Numbered from the stretch's first letter, positions 1-6,144 are shown. The stretch: DNA of 7,169 nucleotides from an uncultured Sphingomonadales bacterium (GCA_937898535.1 CALDKP010000113.1:1-7169), one strand, 5' to 3'. Numbers and translations: made by a program. Notes: generated by a model from the letters alone, not told the origin.

Positions 1-254
1 GCGGTAACTTCGGAACCGTCATCCGCCGCAACTATCCGGTGGCGATTGCTCATAAATTTGGCGCGGAGCCTGAAGAAGTTGCATCGATCGTTGGTTGCCT
101 TTGTACGCCGCTGGATAAGCTATCGGACAAAGCGCATTTGCCGCGCGCAAATGTTGGTGATTTGGTCGCTATCTTCTGCGCCGGCGCATATGGTGCCAGC
201 GCCAGTCCCGCCAATTTCCTTGGCCAAGGATCTGCGCAGGAAATATTGGTTTAA
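1..254 (+). CDS. Pyridoxal-dependent decarboxylase, exosortase A system-associated type (C-terminal fragment)
   Basis: This is the last 83 codons, read in frame from base 3 to the TAA at 252-254; the N-terminal barrel with the PLP lysine lies off the left edge. The visible part matches the C-terminal beta domain of fold-type III PLP decarboxylases (diaminopimelate/ornithine decarboxylase superfamily). The motif GCLCTPLD (about bases 93-116) carries the cysteine that in this family reaches into the partner subunit's active site. GAYGASASP (about bases 183-209) holds the tyrosine that contacts the PLP phosphate. The GNFGTVIRRNYP beginning, CTPLD wording and short EILV ending resemble the subgroup linked to exosortase A/exopolysaccharide loci rather than true LysA. 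The substrate of that subgroup is not settled. One oddity is Cys where Pro is usual before the LC pair. It converges on the next gene with only 9 bases between stops. The GTG at base 39 is not the start, because homologous sequence continues upstream to the window edge. Confidence 0.82.
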   Translation, partial: GNFGTVIRRNYPVAIAHKFGAEPEEVASIVGCLCTPLDKLSDKAHLPRANVGDLVAIFCAGAYGASASPANFLGQGSAQEILV

Positions 255-263
255 CCCGGGGCT

Positions 264-455
264 TTAGTCTTTGCCGTTATCCGCAGGGCCGCCGATAAGC
301 ACAAAATGCCGGTCGCAATAGCCGCAATCGACATAGCCTTTTTCATCAATCTGAAGCCAGACACGGGGGTGACCCAATGCGGCAGGGATGTCACCGCTGC
401 CGTCGCAAGCAACGCGCGGTTCACGGACTCGGATGGTTTCAGGAATGTTGTTCAT
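264..455 (-). CDS. Small CHCC-type zinc-finger domain protein
   Basis: A 63-residue protein from ATG at 455-453 to TAA at 266-264. It matches the short zf-CHCC family, the stand-alone bacterial relatives of the C-terminal domain of the mitochondrial complex I accessory subunit NDUFS6. The four metal ligands are visible as Cys17 (VACDG), His29 (LGHPRVWL), and Cys44 and Cys47 (CGYC), followed by the typical RHFVLIGG strand. Length and ligand spacing are normal for the family, which supports a real gene despite its size. No signal peptide or membrane segment is present, so it should be cytoplasmic. The bacterial function is not established; a role near respiratory complex I is an analogy only. 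It lies 39 nt downstream of the DUF4402 gene on the same strand and may share its transcript. There is no recognisable Shine-Dalgarno site, and a 7-bp GC stem-loop ends right at the start codon. Confidence 0.85.
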   Translation of the reverse strand: MNNIPETIRVREPRVACDGSGDIPAALGHPRVWLQIDEKGYVDCGYCDRHFVLIGGPADNGKD

Positions 456-456
456 G

Positions 457-481
457 CGCGGCGCGTAGCAAAACCGCCGCG
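457..481 (-). other. GC-rich stem-loop abutting the zinc-finger gene start
   Basis: CGCGGCG at 457-463 pairs perfectly with CGCCGCG at 475-481, around an 11-nt loop. On the minus strand this lies between the DUF4402 stop codon and the ATG of the zinc-finger gene, ending one base before that ATG. There is no T-run after the stem, so it is not a classical intrinsic terminator. It could weaken read-through, protect the upstream mRNA 3' end or limit ribosome access. In GC-rich DNA a 7-bp stem can also arise by chance. Confidence 0.35.
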
Positions 482-494
482 GGGCTGCAACGGG

Positions 495-1046
495 TCAGAA
501 ATAATTGAGTGTGATCGACCAGTTTCCCGAATACACACCGGGTGCTTGGTTTGCGGCAACCTCAAGCGTGGCGCCGATCGGAAATGAAAAAACACCGTTC
601 AACGCTGCAATCCGAAAACTTAGCGGCGCAGTTGTCAGAACAGCCGTCGGCGTGCTGCCGATGACGAAATCGCGGACCCGCATAGGGGCGCCTGGACCAT
701 TCAAAAGAATGCTGTTTGCGCCAAGTGAGATTTCGACGCGTTGGGTGAATGTGCCTTGGCCCGCAAAGGATGCGGGCTTGTGTCCGCCGCCATTGGCCAA
801 GGTGACACCACCTGTTTGTGTGCGTGTTCCCGTTGGTGTGACGGTGACCGTGCCGGCTGTTGTTCCCCGAACGACCGTTCCAAAATCGAGATTGTCATCG
901 ATGACAAATGATAAGGGACGGACAATGGTTACCTCACTGCCACCAGGGGTCGTTCCTGCAAATGCGGGTTGCGCGGCCATTGTTGCAAAAGCAGCGAGCA
1001 GTGATGCCGTTGCGGCGCGTTGAAGAAATCGATTGGTCCTGATCAT
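495..1046 (-). CDS. Secreted DUF4402 domain protein
   Basis: A 183-residue protein from the ATG at 1046-1044 to the stop at 495. Residues 1-30 form a textbook Sec signal peptide: a basic N-region with three Arg (MIRTNRFLQR), an Ala/Leu-rich core and an AFA cleavage site before GTT. The mature part is a beta-rich, Gly/Thr/Val-rich domain with DUF4402 hallmarks: an early SFVIDDNLDFGTVVRG strand pair, TAGTVTVTPTGTRT, a central SFAGQGTFTQRVEISL region, and the C-terminal GATLEVAANQAPGVYSGNWS stretch ending in NYF. There is no cysteine in the mature protein, no transmembrane anchor, no lipobox and no PEP-CTERM tail, so it is predicted periplasmic or surface-exposed. The domain resembles pilin-like or coat-like beta sandwiches, but no biochemical role is known to me. 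An in-frame ATG lies 20 codons upstream at 1106. I prefer 1046 because the signal peptide then starts at residue 1, although its GAGG lies too close to the ATG to act as a normal ribosome site. Confidence 0.85.
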   Translation of the reverse strand: MIRTNRFLQRAATASLLAAFATMAAQPAFAGTTPGGSEVTIVRPLSFVIDDNLDFGTVVRGTTAGTVTVTPTGTRTQTGGVTLANGGGHKPASFAGQGTFTQRVEISLGANSILLNGPGAPMRVRDFVIGSTPTAVLTTAPLSFRIAALNGVFSFPIGATLEVAANQAPGVYSGNWSITLNYF

Positions 1047-1184
1047 CCTCAAGCAATTAACCCGAAAAGGTAAAGATATTCTCTCCAAGCGTGCCACGAC
1101 ACACATACCCGCATCAATTCTTCATGTTACTCCAGCAACCTGTTATTTCCTGTGATTGCTTAGAAGGGCGGCGTTCGCTATCGC
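1047..1184. promoter_or_regulatory. Divergent intergenic region, presumed promoters both ways
   Basis: These 138 bases separate the divergent DUF4402 gene (minus) and the ABC ATPase gene (plus), so promoters for both transcription units should lie here. The stretch is visibly more AT-rich than its flanks around 1050-1080 and 1112-1165. I could not find a -35/-10 pair with credible spacing on either strand, nor a clear operator palindrome. A GA-rich AGAAGGG at 1162-1168 is the only Shine-Dalgarno-like string before the ATPase, but it sits about 16 nt from the ATG at 1185 and 22 nt from the in-frame ATG at 1191. Confidence 0.35.
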
Positions 1185-2108
1185 ATGCACATGTCTGAAC
1201 AAGCTATCTCGATAAAAAATCTCTCCAAAAAATATGCCGGCGGCAAACAGGCGCTGAACGATGTCAGCTTCGACGTCGCTCAGGGATCTATTTTCGGGCT
1301 TCTGGGGCCGAATGGTGCGGGCAAATCTACGCTGATCAACATATTGGCCGGGATGGTGATGAAAAGCTCCGGCTCGGCATCAATCTGGGGTTTTGATATC
1401 GATGCCAACCCGCGCAATGCCAAGGCATCGATCGGTATTGTCCCGCAGGAAATCATGTTCGACCCCTTCTTCACGCCGAAAGAAGCGCTTGAGTTGCAGG
1501 CGGGCCTATATGGCGTGCCGAAGTCCAAGCGGCGGACGATGGAACTGCTCAAGGCTGTCCGACTAGAAGACAAGGCGGATGCCTATGCCCGGACATTGTC
1601 GGGCGGTATGAAAAGACGGTTGCTAGTGGCCAAAGCCATGGTTCACGCGCCGCCGGTTATCGTTCTTGATGAGCCCACGGCTGGTGTCGATATCGAGCTG
1701 CGTCAGCAATTGTGGGATTATGTGCTTGAACTGAACAAGCAGGGCGTGACCGTGGTGTTGACCACCCACTATCTCGAAGAAGCAGAGCAATTGTGTGACC
1801 GCATCGCCATCATCAACCATGGGCAGCTGATCGCCAACAAGCCAACCCGTGAGTTGGTCGGCATGGCCCGGGAAAAGGCCGTTGTTCTGACGCTGGATCG
1901 CGACGTTACCGTCGCGCCGACCCACGACGCATTTGAAAAATCCGAATTGGTGAATGAGCGCACAATCGAAATTACGTATAACAAGGATCGCATGAATGCG
2001 GGCGAAGTGTTGACGACCATTCAGGGACTCGGCCTTGGGATATTGGACGTGACGACCAAGGAAGCCGACCTTGAAGACGTTTTCCTGCGTCTGACAAGCA
2101 GTGCATAA
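1185..2108 (+). CDS. ABC-2-type transporter ATP-binding protein (YadG-like)
   Basis: A 307-residue cytoplasmic ATPase with one complete nucleotide-binding domain. In order: Walker A GPNGAGKST (residues 41-49), Q-loop Gln88 (VPQE), signature LSGGMKRR (138-145), Walker B VIVLDE with catalytic Glu163, D-loop-like AGVD (166-169), and switch His195 (TTHYLEE). After about residue 225 comes the small C-terminal extension common in ATPases of drug, polysaccharide or lipid ABC-2 exporters. It most resembles the E. coli YadG group, which pairs with a YadH-type permease. No membrane protein is encoded nearby, so the partner must lie elsewhere and the substrate cannot be told. The start may be ATG 1185 or ATG 1191 (MHMSEQ); the second gives the more usual MSEQ beginning. 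Its TAA at 2106-2108 is followed immediately by the nadB ATG, suggesting translational coupling. All catalytic residues are intact. Confidence 0.93.
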   Translation: MHMSEQAISIKNLSKKYAGGKQALNDVSFDVAQGSIFGLLGPNGAGKSTLINILAGMVMKSSGSASIWGFDIDANPRNAKASIGIVPQEIMFDPFFTPKEALELQAGLYGVPKSKRRTMELLKAVRLEDKADAYARTLSGGMKRRLLVAKAMVHAPPVIVLDEPTAGVDIELRQQLWDYVLELNKQGVTVVLTTHYLEEAEQLCDRIAIINHGQLIANKPTRELVGMAREKAVVLTLDRDVTVAPTHDAFEKSELVNERTIEITYNKDRMNAGEVLTTIQGLGLGILDVTTKEADLEDVFLRLTSSA

Positions 2109-3683
2109 ATGGACGTCGATGTTCTCATTATCGGATCAGGCGCGGCGGGATTAACCGCTGCGCTGCAGCTCGCAACAAGCCGAAAAGTCGCCGTCTTAGC
2201 AAAGGGCGCAATATCCGATGGCGCGACAGCCTGGGCGCAGGGGGGCATCGCCGCGGTGTTGGAGCCCGGCGACAATTTCGAAAGCCACATCGAAGATACA
2301 ATGGTCGCAGGTGCCGGGCTGAATAACCGCGCGACCGTAGAATTTGTTGTCGAAAATGCGCCGGTCGCCATCGAGCGGCTGGCAAAGCTAGGCGTGCCAT
2401 TTAATCTTGAGGGCAATGACTGGCATCTGACGCGTGAGGGCGGACACAGCCATCGCCGCATCGTCCATGTCGATGATGCCACGGGATGGGCGGTGCAGCA
2501 GGCATTGGAAGCCGCAGCGAGAGCGCATCCCAATATCGTGCTGGTGCCCGATATGGTCGCTGTCGATTTGATATCGGGGCGCCATCAGGAACGGTTTTCA
2601 ACCTCAGGCCGCGTCCATGGCGTTTATGCGCTCAACCGCAAGACAGGGCAGGTGGAAGCGTTCACTGCGCGGGCCACGATCTTGGCTAGCGGAGGTGCCG
2701 GACGCACTTATCTTTACTCCACCGCACCTCGCGGGGCGACGGGCGATGGCATTGCGATGGCATGGCGCGCTGGCTGCCGCGTATCGAATATGGAATTCAT
2801 GCAATTTCACCCGACTTGCCTGTACAATCTTGAGGTTAAAAACTTCCTCATTACCGAGGCGGTGCGCGGCGAGGGCGGCATACTGAAAAATCCCAAAACC
2901 GGGCATCGTTATATGCCCGATTATGACGAACGCGCCGAACTTGCACCACGCGATATCGTGGCGCGCGCCAATGATGCAGAGATTAAGCGCGACGGGTTGG
3001 AATATGTCCATTTGGATATCAGCCACAAGCCAGCAGATTTTGTGAAGGGGCATTTCCCGAACATTTATGAAAAGCTGATGGGCCTTGGTATCGACATCAC
3101 GCGCGAGCCTATTCCTGTGGTGCCGGCGCAGCATTATACCTGCGGTGGTGTTCTGGTTGATCTGGATGGCCGAACCGATGCGCCGGGGCTGTATGCCGCT
3201 GGCGAAGTGACGCAAAGCGGATTGCATGGTGCCAACCGCCTTGCGTCCAATTCGCTGTTGGAATGCTTCGTCTTTGGTGATGCTTGTGCGCGCCATATTG
3301 ATGCCAACTGGGATAGCCTGCCGCCACCGCCGCCCATCCGCGCGTGGGACGAAAGCCGCGTGACGGACAGCGATGAAGAAGTTGTCATTGCGCAATGCTG
3401 GCGCGAAATACGGCAGTTTATGTGGAACTTTGTCGGCATCGTCCGCACGACGAAACGGCTGGAGCGCGCGCAGCACCGTATCGATTTGTTGCGCAGCGAA
3501 GTTGCCGATTATTACAGCCATTTCCGCGTAACGCCTGACCTGATTGAACTGCGCAACTTGGTCGAAGTCGCGGCGCTGATCATTCAGTCCGCTTTGTCGC
3601 GGCATGAAAGCCGGGGGCTGCATTTCACGCTCGATTATCCCGAAACGCTAAAGGAGGCGGTTGATACCGTGTTGGTCCCATGA
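2109..3683 (+). CDS. nadB: L-aspartate oxidase
   Basis: A 524-residue FAD enzyme that oxidises L-aspartate to iminoaspartate, the first step of de novo NAD synthesis; NadA (quinolinate synthase) then uses the product. The N-terminal Rossmann motif is VLIIGSGAAGL (residues 5-15), followed by GATAWAQGGIAA (38-49) and the GGHSHRRIVHVDDATG segment (111-126) typical of NadB. Substrate-site residues are recognisable: His234 (QFHPT), Glu250 (ITEAVRGEGG), Arg281 and Arg286 (PRDIVAR), His342 (QHYTCGGV) and Arg377 (GANRLASNSLLE). The AAGEV motif (363-367) contacts FAD. The C-terminal helical domain ends with ESRGLHF...DYP (500-511), which separates NadB from succinate dehydrogenase flavoproteins, as does the lack of the SdhA His-FAD linkage context. 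Length is normal. Residues 405-409 form a five-proline linker. There is no ribosome site of its own: the ATG directly follows the ATPase stop. nadA and nadC are not adjacent. It overlaps the next gene by ATGA. Confidence 0.96.
   Translation: MDVDVLIIGSGAAGLTAALQLATSRKVAVLAKGAISDGATAWAQGGIAAVLEPGDNFESHIEDTMVAGAGLNNRATVEFVVENAPVAIERLAKLGVPFNLEGNDWHLTREGGHSHRRIVHVDDATGWAVQQALEAAARAHPNIVLVPDMVAVDLISGRHQERFSTSGRVHGVYALNRKTGQVEAFTARATILASGGAGRTYLYSTAPRGATGDGIAMAWRAGCRVSNMEFMQFHPTCLYNLEVKNFLITEAVRGEGGILKNPKTGHRYMPDYDERAELAPRDIVARANDAEIKRDGLEYVHLDISHKPADFVKGHFPNIYEKLMGLGIDITREPIPVVPAQHYTCGGVLVDLDGRTDAPGLYAAGEVTQSGLHGANRLASNSLLECFVFGDACARHIDANWDSLPPPPPIRAWDESRVTDSDEEVVIAQCWREIRQFMWNFVGIVRTTKRLERAQHRIDLLRSEVADYYSHFRVTPDLIELRNLVEVAALIIQSALSRHESRGLHFTLDYPETLKEAVDTVLVP
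3651..3657 (+). promoter_or_regulatory. Strong Shine-Dalgarno-like AAGGAGG inside the nadB 3' end
   Basis: AAGGAGG is near-perfectly complementary to the 16S rRNA 3' end and stands out in a window otherwise poor in such sites. It ends 22 nt before the dipeptidase ATG at 3680, longer than the usual 5-10 nt. No in-frame alternative start lies between, because a TGA at 3662-3664 closes that frame. It may help hold ribosomes for re-initiation at the ATGA overlap, or simply be nadB coding sequence. Confidence 0.35.
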
Positions 3684-4876
3684 AAAAACTGCTCCCGCTT
3701 TTTGCCTTGGCCGCGCTCTCGCCGGCATATGCCGCGACCCCCGAAGAAACCGCGCGTGAGGTGCTGGCAAAGTCCCCTATCATCGACGGGCACAATGATA
3801 CGCCGCACCAGATTGCGGAAGTGTTCGATCGGGATTTCTCGAAATTCAACCTCTCGGCACTGCCTGCCGATGTTCTTGCCAAAACGCATACCGATATCCG
3901 CACCGCGCGCGCCGGTTTTCTCGGGGGTCAGTTTTGGTCGGTATATGTCGATGCGGCGCTGCCAAAGCATGAGGCGGTAACACGCACCATCGCGCAGATT
4001 GACGTCGTGCGGCAGATGATTGCGCGTTATCCAGAGAGCTTTGCCTATGCATCGACAGCCGCTGAAGTGGAGCGCGCGATGAAGGCCGGCAAGATCGCGT
4101 CGATGATCGGCATGGAAGGCGGGCATTCCATAGGCGGCTCGCTTGAAATCCTGCGGCAAAGCTATGCGCTCGGCGCACGGTACATGACCATCACGCACAG
4201 CCTGACGACCGATTGGGCCGACAGCGCGACCGATGCGCCAAAGCATGATGGTCTTGCGCCATTTGGTTTTGACGTGCTGGCGGAAATGAACCGGCTGGGG
4301 ATGATTGCGGACATCAGCCATGTGTCAGAGGCAACGATGCATGACGTGTTGGATAAAACCACCGCGCCCGTGCTGTTCACGCACAGCAATGCCCGGGCCA
4401 TCACACCGCATCCACGTAACGTGCCCGATTCTGTGTTGAAGCGTTTGCCGCAAAATGGCGGCGTGGTTATGGTCACATTCGTCCCCGGCTTCACCTCGCC
4501 CGAACGCCGCCAATGGGAGTTTGCACGGTCGGCTGTAGCAGGGCGTGCGAAAGCGGAATTTTCCGGCAACCCTGTTGGCGAGAAAACCGCCGTAGACGCA
4601 TGGATTGCCGCAAATCCACAGCCCAAAGCAACATTGGCGCAAGTCGCTGACCATATCGACCACATCCGCAAAGTGGCAGGCATTGACCATATCGGCATTG
4701 GTGGCGACTTTGGCGGTGTCGATGAACTGCCGGTGGGTCTCGAAAACGTATCGACCTATCCCGCCCTGTTCACGGAACTGGTGCGTCGTGGCTATTCCAA
4801 AAGCGATCTTGCCAAAATCGCCCAAGGCAATGCCCTACGCGTCATGCGCGGGGTCGAGAAAGCGGCGGGGAAATAG
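3680..4876 (+). CDS. Secreted membrane-dipeptidase-type peptidase (family M19)
   Basis: A 398-residue binuclear zinc dipeptidase of the renal dipeptidase family, which cleaves dipeptides, often with a D-residue or dehydro residue at the C-terminal position. Residues 1-18 (MKKLLPLFALAALSPAYA) form a short Sec signal peptide without a lipobox, so the mature enzyme should be periplasmic. The expected metal ligands are all present: His38 and Asp40 (DGHNDTP), Glu146 (GMEGGHS), His214 (DISH), His235 (THSNAR) and Asp343 (GGDFGG). The conserved THSLTTDWADS segment lies at 172-182. The loop reading GGDFDG in most relatives reads GGDFGG here, leaving the metal Asp intact but changing Asp345 to Gly. The region from HIDHIRKVAG to YPALFTELVRRG closely follows the animal-type enzyme. 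ATG overlaps the nadB stop (ATGA), implying re-initiation by terminating ribosomes. An AAGGAGG lies 22 nt upstream, too far for a normal site. Why it sits with nadB is unknown; it could supply free amino acids. Confidence 0.93.
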   Translation: MKKLLPLFALAALSPAYAATPEETAREVLAKSPIIDGHNDTPHQIAEVFDRDFSKFNLSALPADVLAKTHTDIRTARAGFLGGQFWSVYVDAALPKHEAVTRTIAQIDVVRQMIARYPESFAYASTAAEVERAMKAGKIASMIGMEGGHSIGGSLEILRQSYALGARYMTITHSLTTDWADSATDAPKHDGLAPFGFDVLAEMNRLGMIADISHVSEATMHDVLDKTTAPVLFTHSNARAITPHPRNVPDSVLKRLPQNGGVVMVTFVPGFTSPERRQWEFARSAVAGRAKAEFSGNPVGEKTAVDAWIAANPQPKATLAQVADHIDHIRKVAGIDHIGIGGDFGGVDELPVGLENVSTYPALFTELVRRGYSKSDLAKIAQGNALRVMRGVEKAAGK

Positions 4877-4883
4877 CTGCCGC

Positions 4884-4914
4884 GGCTTTGCGTGATAAAA
4901 AGTCACGCAAAGCC
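4884..4914. terminator. Perfect 12-bp hairpin between convergent genes, likely bidirectional terminator
   Basis: GGCTTTGCGTGA (4884-4895) and TCACGCAAAGCC (4903-4914) are exact reverse complements, separated by the 7-base loop TAAAAAG. It lies 7 bases after the dipeptidase stop and includes the last three codons and TGA stop of the convergent M20 amidohydrolase, so it can form in both transcripts. Neither side has a T-run after the stem. The only A/T run is in the loop (TTTTT in the minus-strand RNA sense). Position and symmetry argue for a shared terminator or 3'-end protecting hairpin, but the missing U-tract makes factor-independent termination uncertain. Confidence 0.65.
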
Positions 4915-6105
4915 TTCAGACAAATATCGCTCGGCTATTGCGGCGTGTAGGGCCGCTCCGCGGGCCATGACGCTGTCGTCTAGGACCATGCGGTTGGAAT
5001 GCAGACCACAGCAGGATCGCCAGTCGTCGCCTTCATGTGACGCGCCCAAGAAGAACATTGCGCCGGGCACTTTTTCAAGGACGTACGCGAAATCTTCGGC
5101 GCCCATGATCGGCGTGTCGAGCGTGATCCAGCTTTCTGCGCCAAATATGTCTTCAACCACGGCTTTACCGAATTGAACCGCACGGTCGTCGCAGACCGTG
5201 ACAGGGAAGCCTTTTTCGATGTGGACTTCCGCGCTGCAACCATGGGCCGCCGCAATTCCGGGGGCGAGACGATGCAGTTCCTCGGCCACGCGCGCGCGCG
5301 ACTGCGGCGACAATGTGCGGATAGTGCCCAAAAGATGCGCTGTTTCGGGAATGATGTTGTTGGTCGTGCCAGCTGTAATTTTCGCAATGGTAATGACCGC
5401 CGGGTTAAAAACGGAAATCTTGCGCGTCACCATCGTCTGGATGGCCGATACGATTTCGCAGGCAACGGGAATGGGATCAACGGCGTCATGCGGCATCGAC
5501 GCGTGGCCGCCCGCGCCTTTGACGGTAATATTCAGGATGTCAGACGAGGCCAGCAATGGTCCGCTTCGACCGCTAAACACACCGCGCGGGGCGTTGGGCA
5601 TGATGTGCAAGGCAAAGGCGGCATCGGGCAATGGATCAATCAAGCCGTCGTCGAGCATATAGCGCGCGCCATGATGGCCTTCTTCGCCGGGCTGGAACAT
5701 GAATTGCACGGTTCCGGCCAGCTGATCGCGTTTGGCGCATAGCATCTTGGCCGCACCCACGAGCATCGCGACATGGGTATCATGCCCGCACGCGTGCATC
5801 GCGCCTTCAGTCAGCGAGCTATATTCAAGGCCCGTATCTTCATGGAGCGGCAATGCGTCCATATCGCCACGTAGAAGCACCGTACGGCCATTGGCTGGGC
5901 CTTTCAGTGTCGCGATGAGCCCCGTGGTCGATGGCCCTTCACGCAGCTCCAGCGGCAGGCCAGCAAGCGCGGCTTTAATCTTCGCAAGTGTCTTGGGGTT
6001 TTGCAGGCCAAGCTCAGGCTCGGCATGAATTGCGCGGCGCAGCGCGATCAGGTCGGGCAGGATGCCTTCGGCGTCGTCGCGCCAGTCAGTGCTGATTAAG
6101 TCCAT
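4903..6105 (-). CDS. M20 family metallo-amidohydrolase (hippurate/N-acyl-amino-acid hydrolase type)
   Basis: A 400-residue cytoplasmic enzyme of the M20D amidohydrolase group, which hydrolyses N-acyl or aryl-acyl amino acids (hippurate, N-acetyl amino acids, auxin conjugates). The binuclear-metal site is complete: Asp82 (RGDMDALP), Cys106 and His108 (HACGHDTH), catalytic Glu141 next to Glu142 (QPGEEGHHG), His167 (ALHIMP) and His369 (GLHSNRM). The dimerisation lid domain lies at about 185-300 with GGHASMPHDAVDP (199-211) and NNIIPE (249-254). MGAEDFAYVL (334-343) is the usual C-terminal signature. Two adjacent cysteines (365-366) precede the last metal ligand. No signal peptide is present. The exact substrate cannot be told from sequence. 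ATG at 6105 lies 39 nt after the DegP-type protease stop on the same strand, so the two are probably co-transcribed; no strong ribosome site is seen. The last codons, GFA and stop, form one arm of the convergent hairpin. Confidence 0.93.
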   Translation of the reverse strand: MDLISTDWRDDAEGILPDLIALRRAIHAEPELGLQNPKTLAKIKAALAGLPLELREGPSTTGLIATLKGPANGRTVLLRGDMDALPLHEDTGLEYSSLTEGAMHACGHDTHVAMLVGAAKMLCAKRDQLAGTVQFMFQPGEEGHHGARYMLDDGLIDPLPDAAFALHIMPNAPRGVFSGRSGPLLASSDILNITVKGAGGHASMPHDAVDPIPVACEIVSAIQTMVTRKISVFNPAVITIAKITAGTTNNIIPETAHLLGTIRTLSPQSRARVAEELHRLAPGIAAAHGCSAEVHIEKGFPVTVCDDRAVQFGKAVVEDIFGAESWITLDTPIMGAEDFAYVLEKVPGAMFFLGASHEGDDWRSCCGLHSNRMVLDDSVMARGAALHAAIAERYLSEGFA

Positions 6106-6144
6106 AGCTTAACTAGCACCACCCTGGCGCGCCCGACAACTGCC

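Noticed and set aside
505..1023. A 172-codon plus-strand frame opposite the DUF4402 gene
   Set aside because: The minus strand encodes a signal peptide plus a recognised domain; the plus-strand translation has neither, and its frame is a reflection of the Gly/Thr/Val-rich codons.
1060..1080. Possible CtrA-like site (TTAA half-sites) upstream of the DUF4402 gene
   Set aside because: Only one good TTAA is present, and the second half-site is both mismatched and at the wrong spacing for the TTAA-N7-TTAA pattern.
2604..3623. A 339-codon open frame on the minus strand inside nadB
   Set aside because: It is antisense to a gene with unmistakable NadB motifs throughout, has no recognisable domain, and is the kind of long shadow frame expected in GC-rich coding DNA.
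3635..4321. A 228-codon open frame on the minus strand across the nadB/dipeptidase junction
   Set aside because: Antisense to two well-supported genes; the Arg/His/Cys-rich translation shows no family motif and no ribosome site.
5173..5742. A 189-codon plus-strand frame opposite the M20 amidohydrolase
   Set aside because: The minus-strand gene has every metal ligand of its family; the opposite frame has no recognisable domain and an Arg/Asn/Gly-rich shadow composition.
6126..6133. GGCGCGCC palindrome in the gap between the protease and amidohydrolase genes
   Set aside because: An 8-bp self-complementary GC string is expected by chance in this composition and has no loop, T-run or flanking symmetry.
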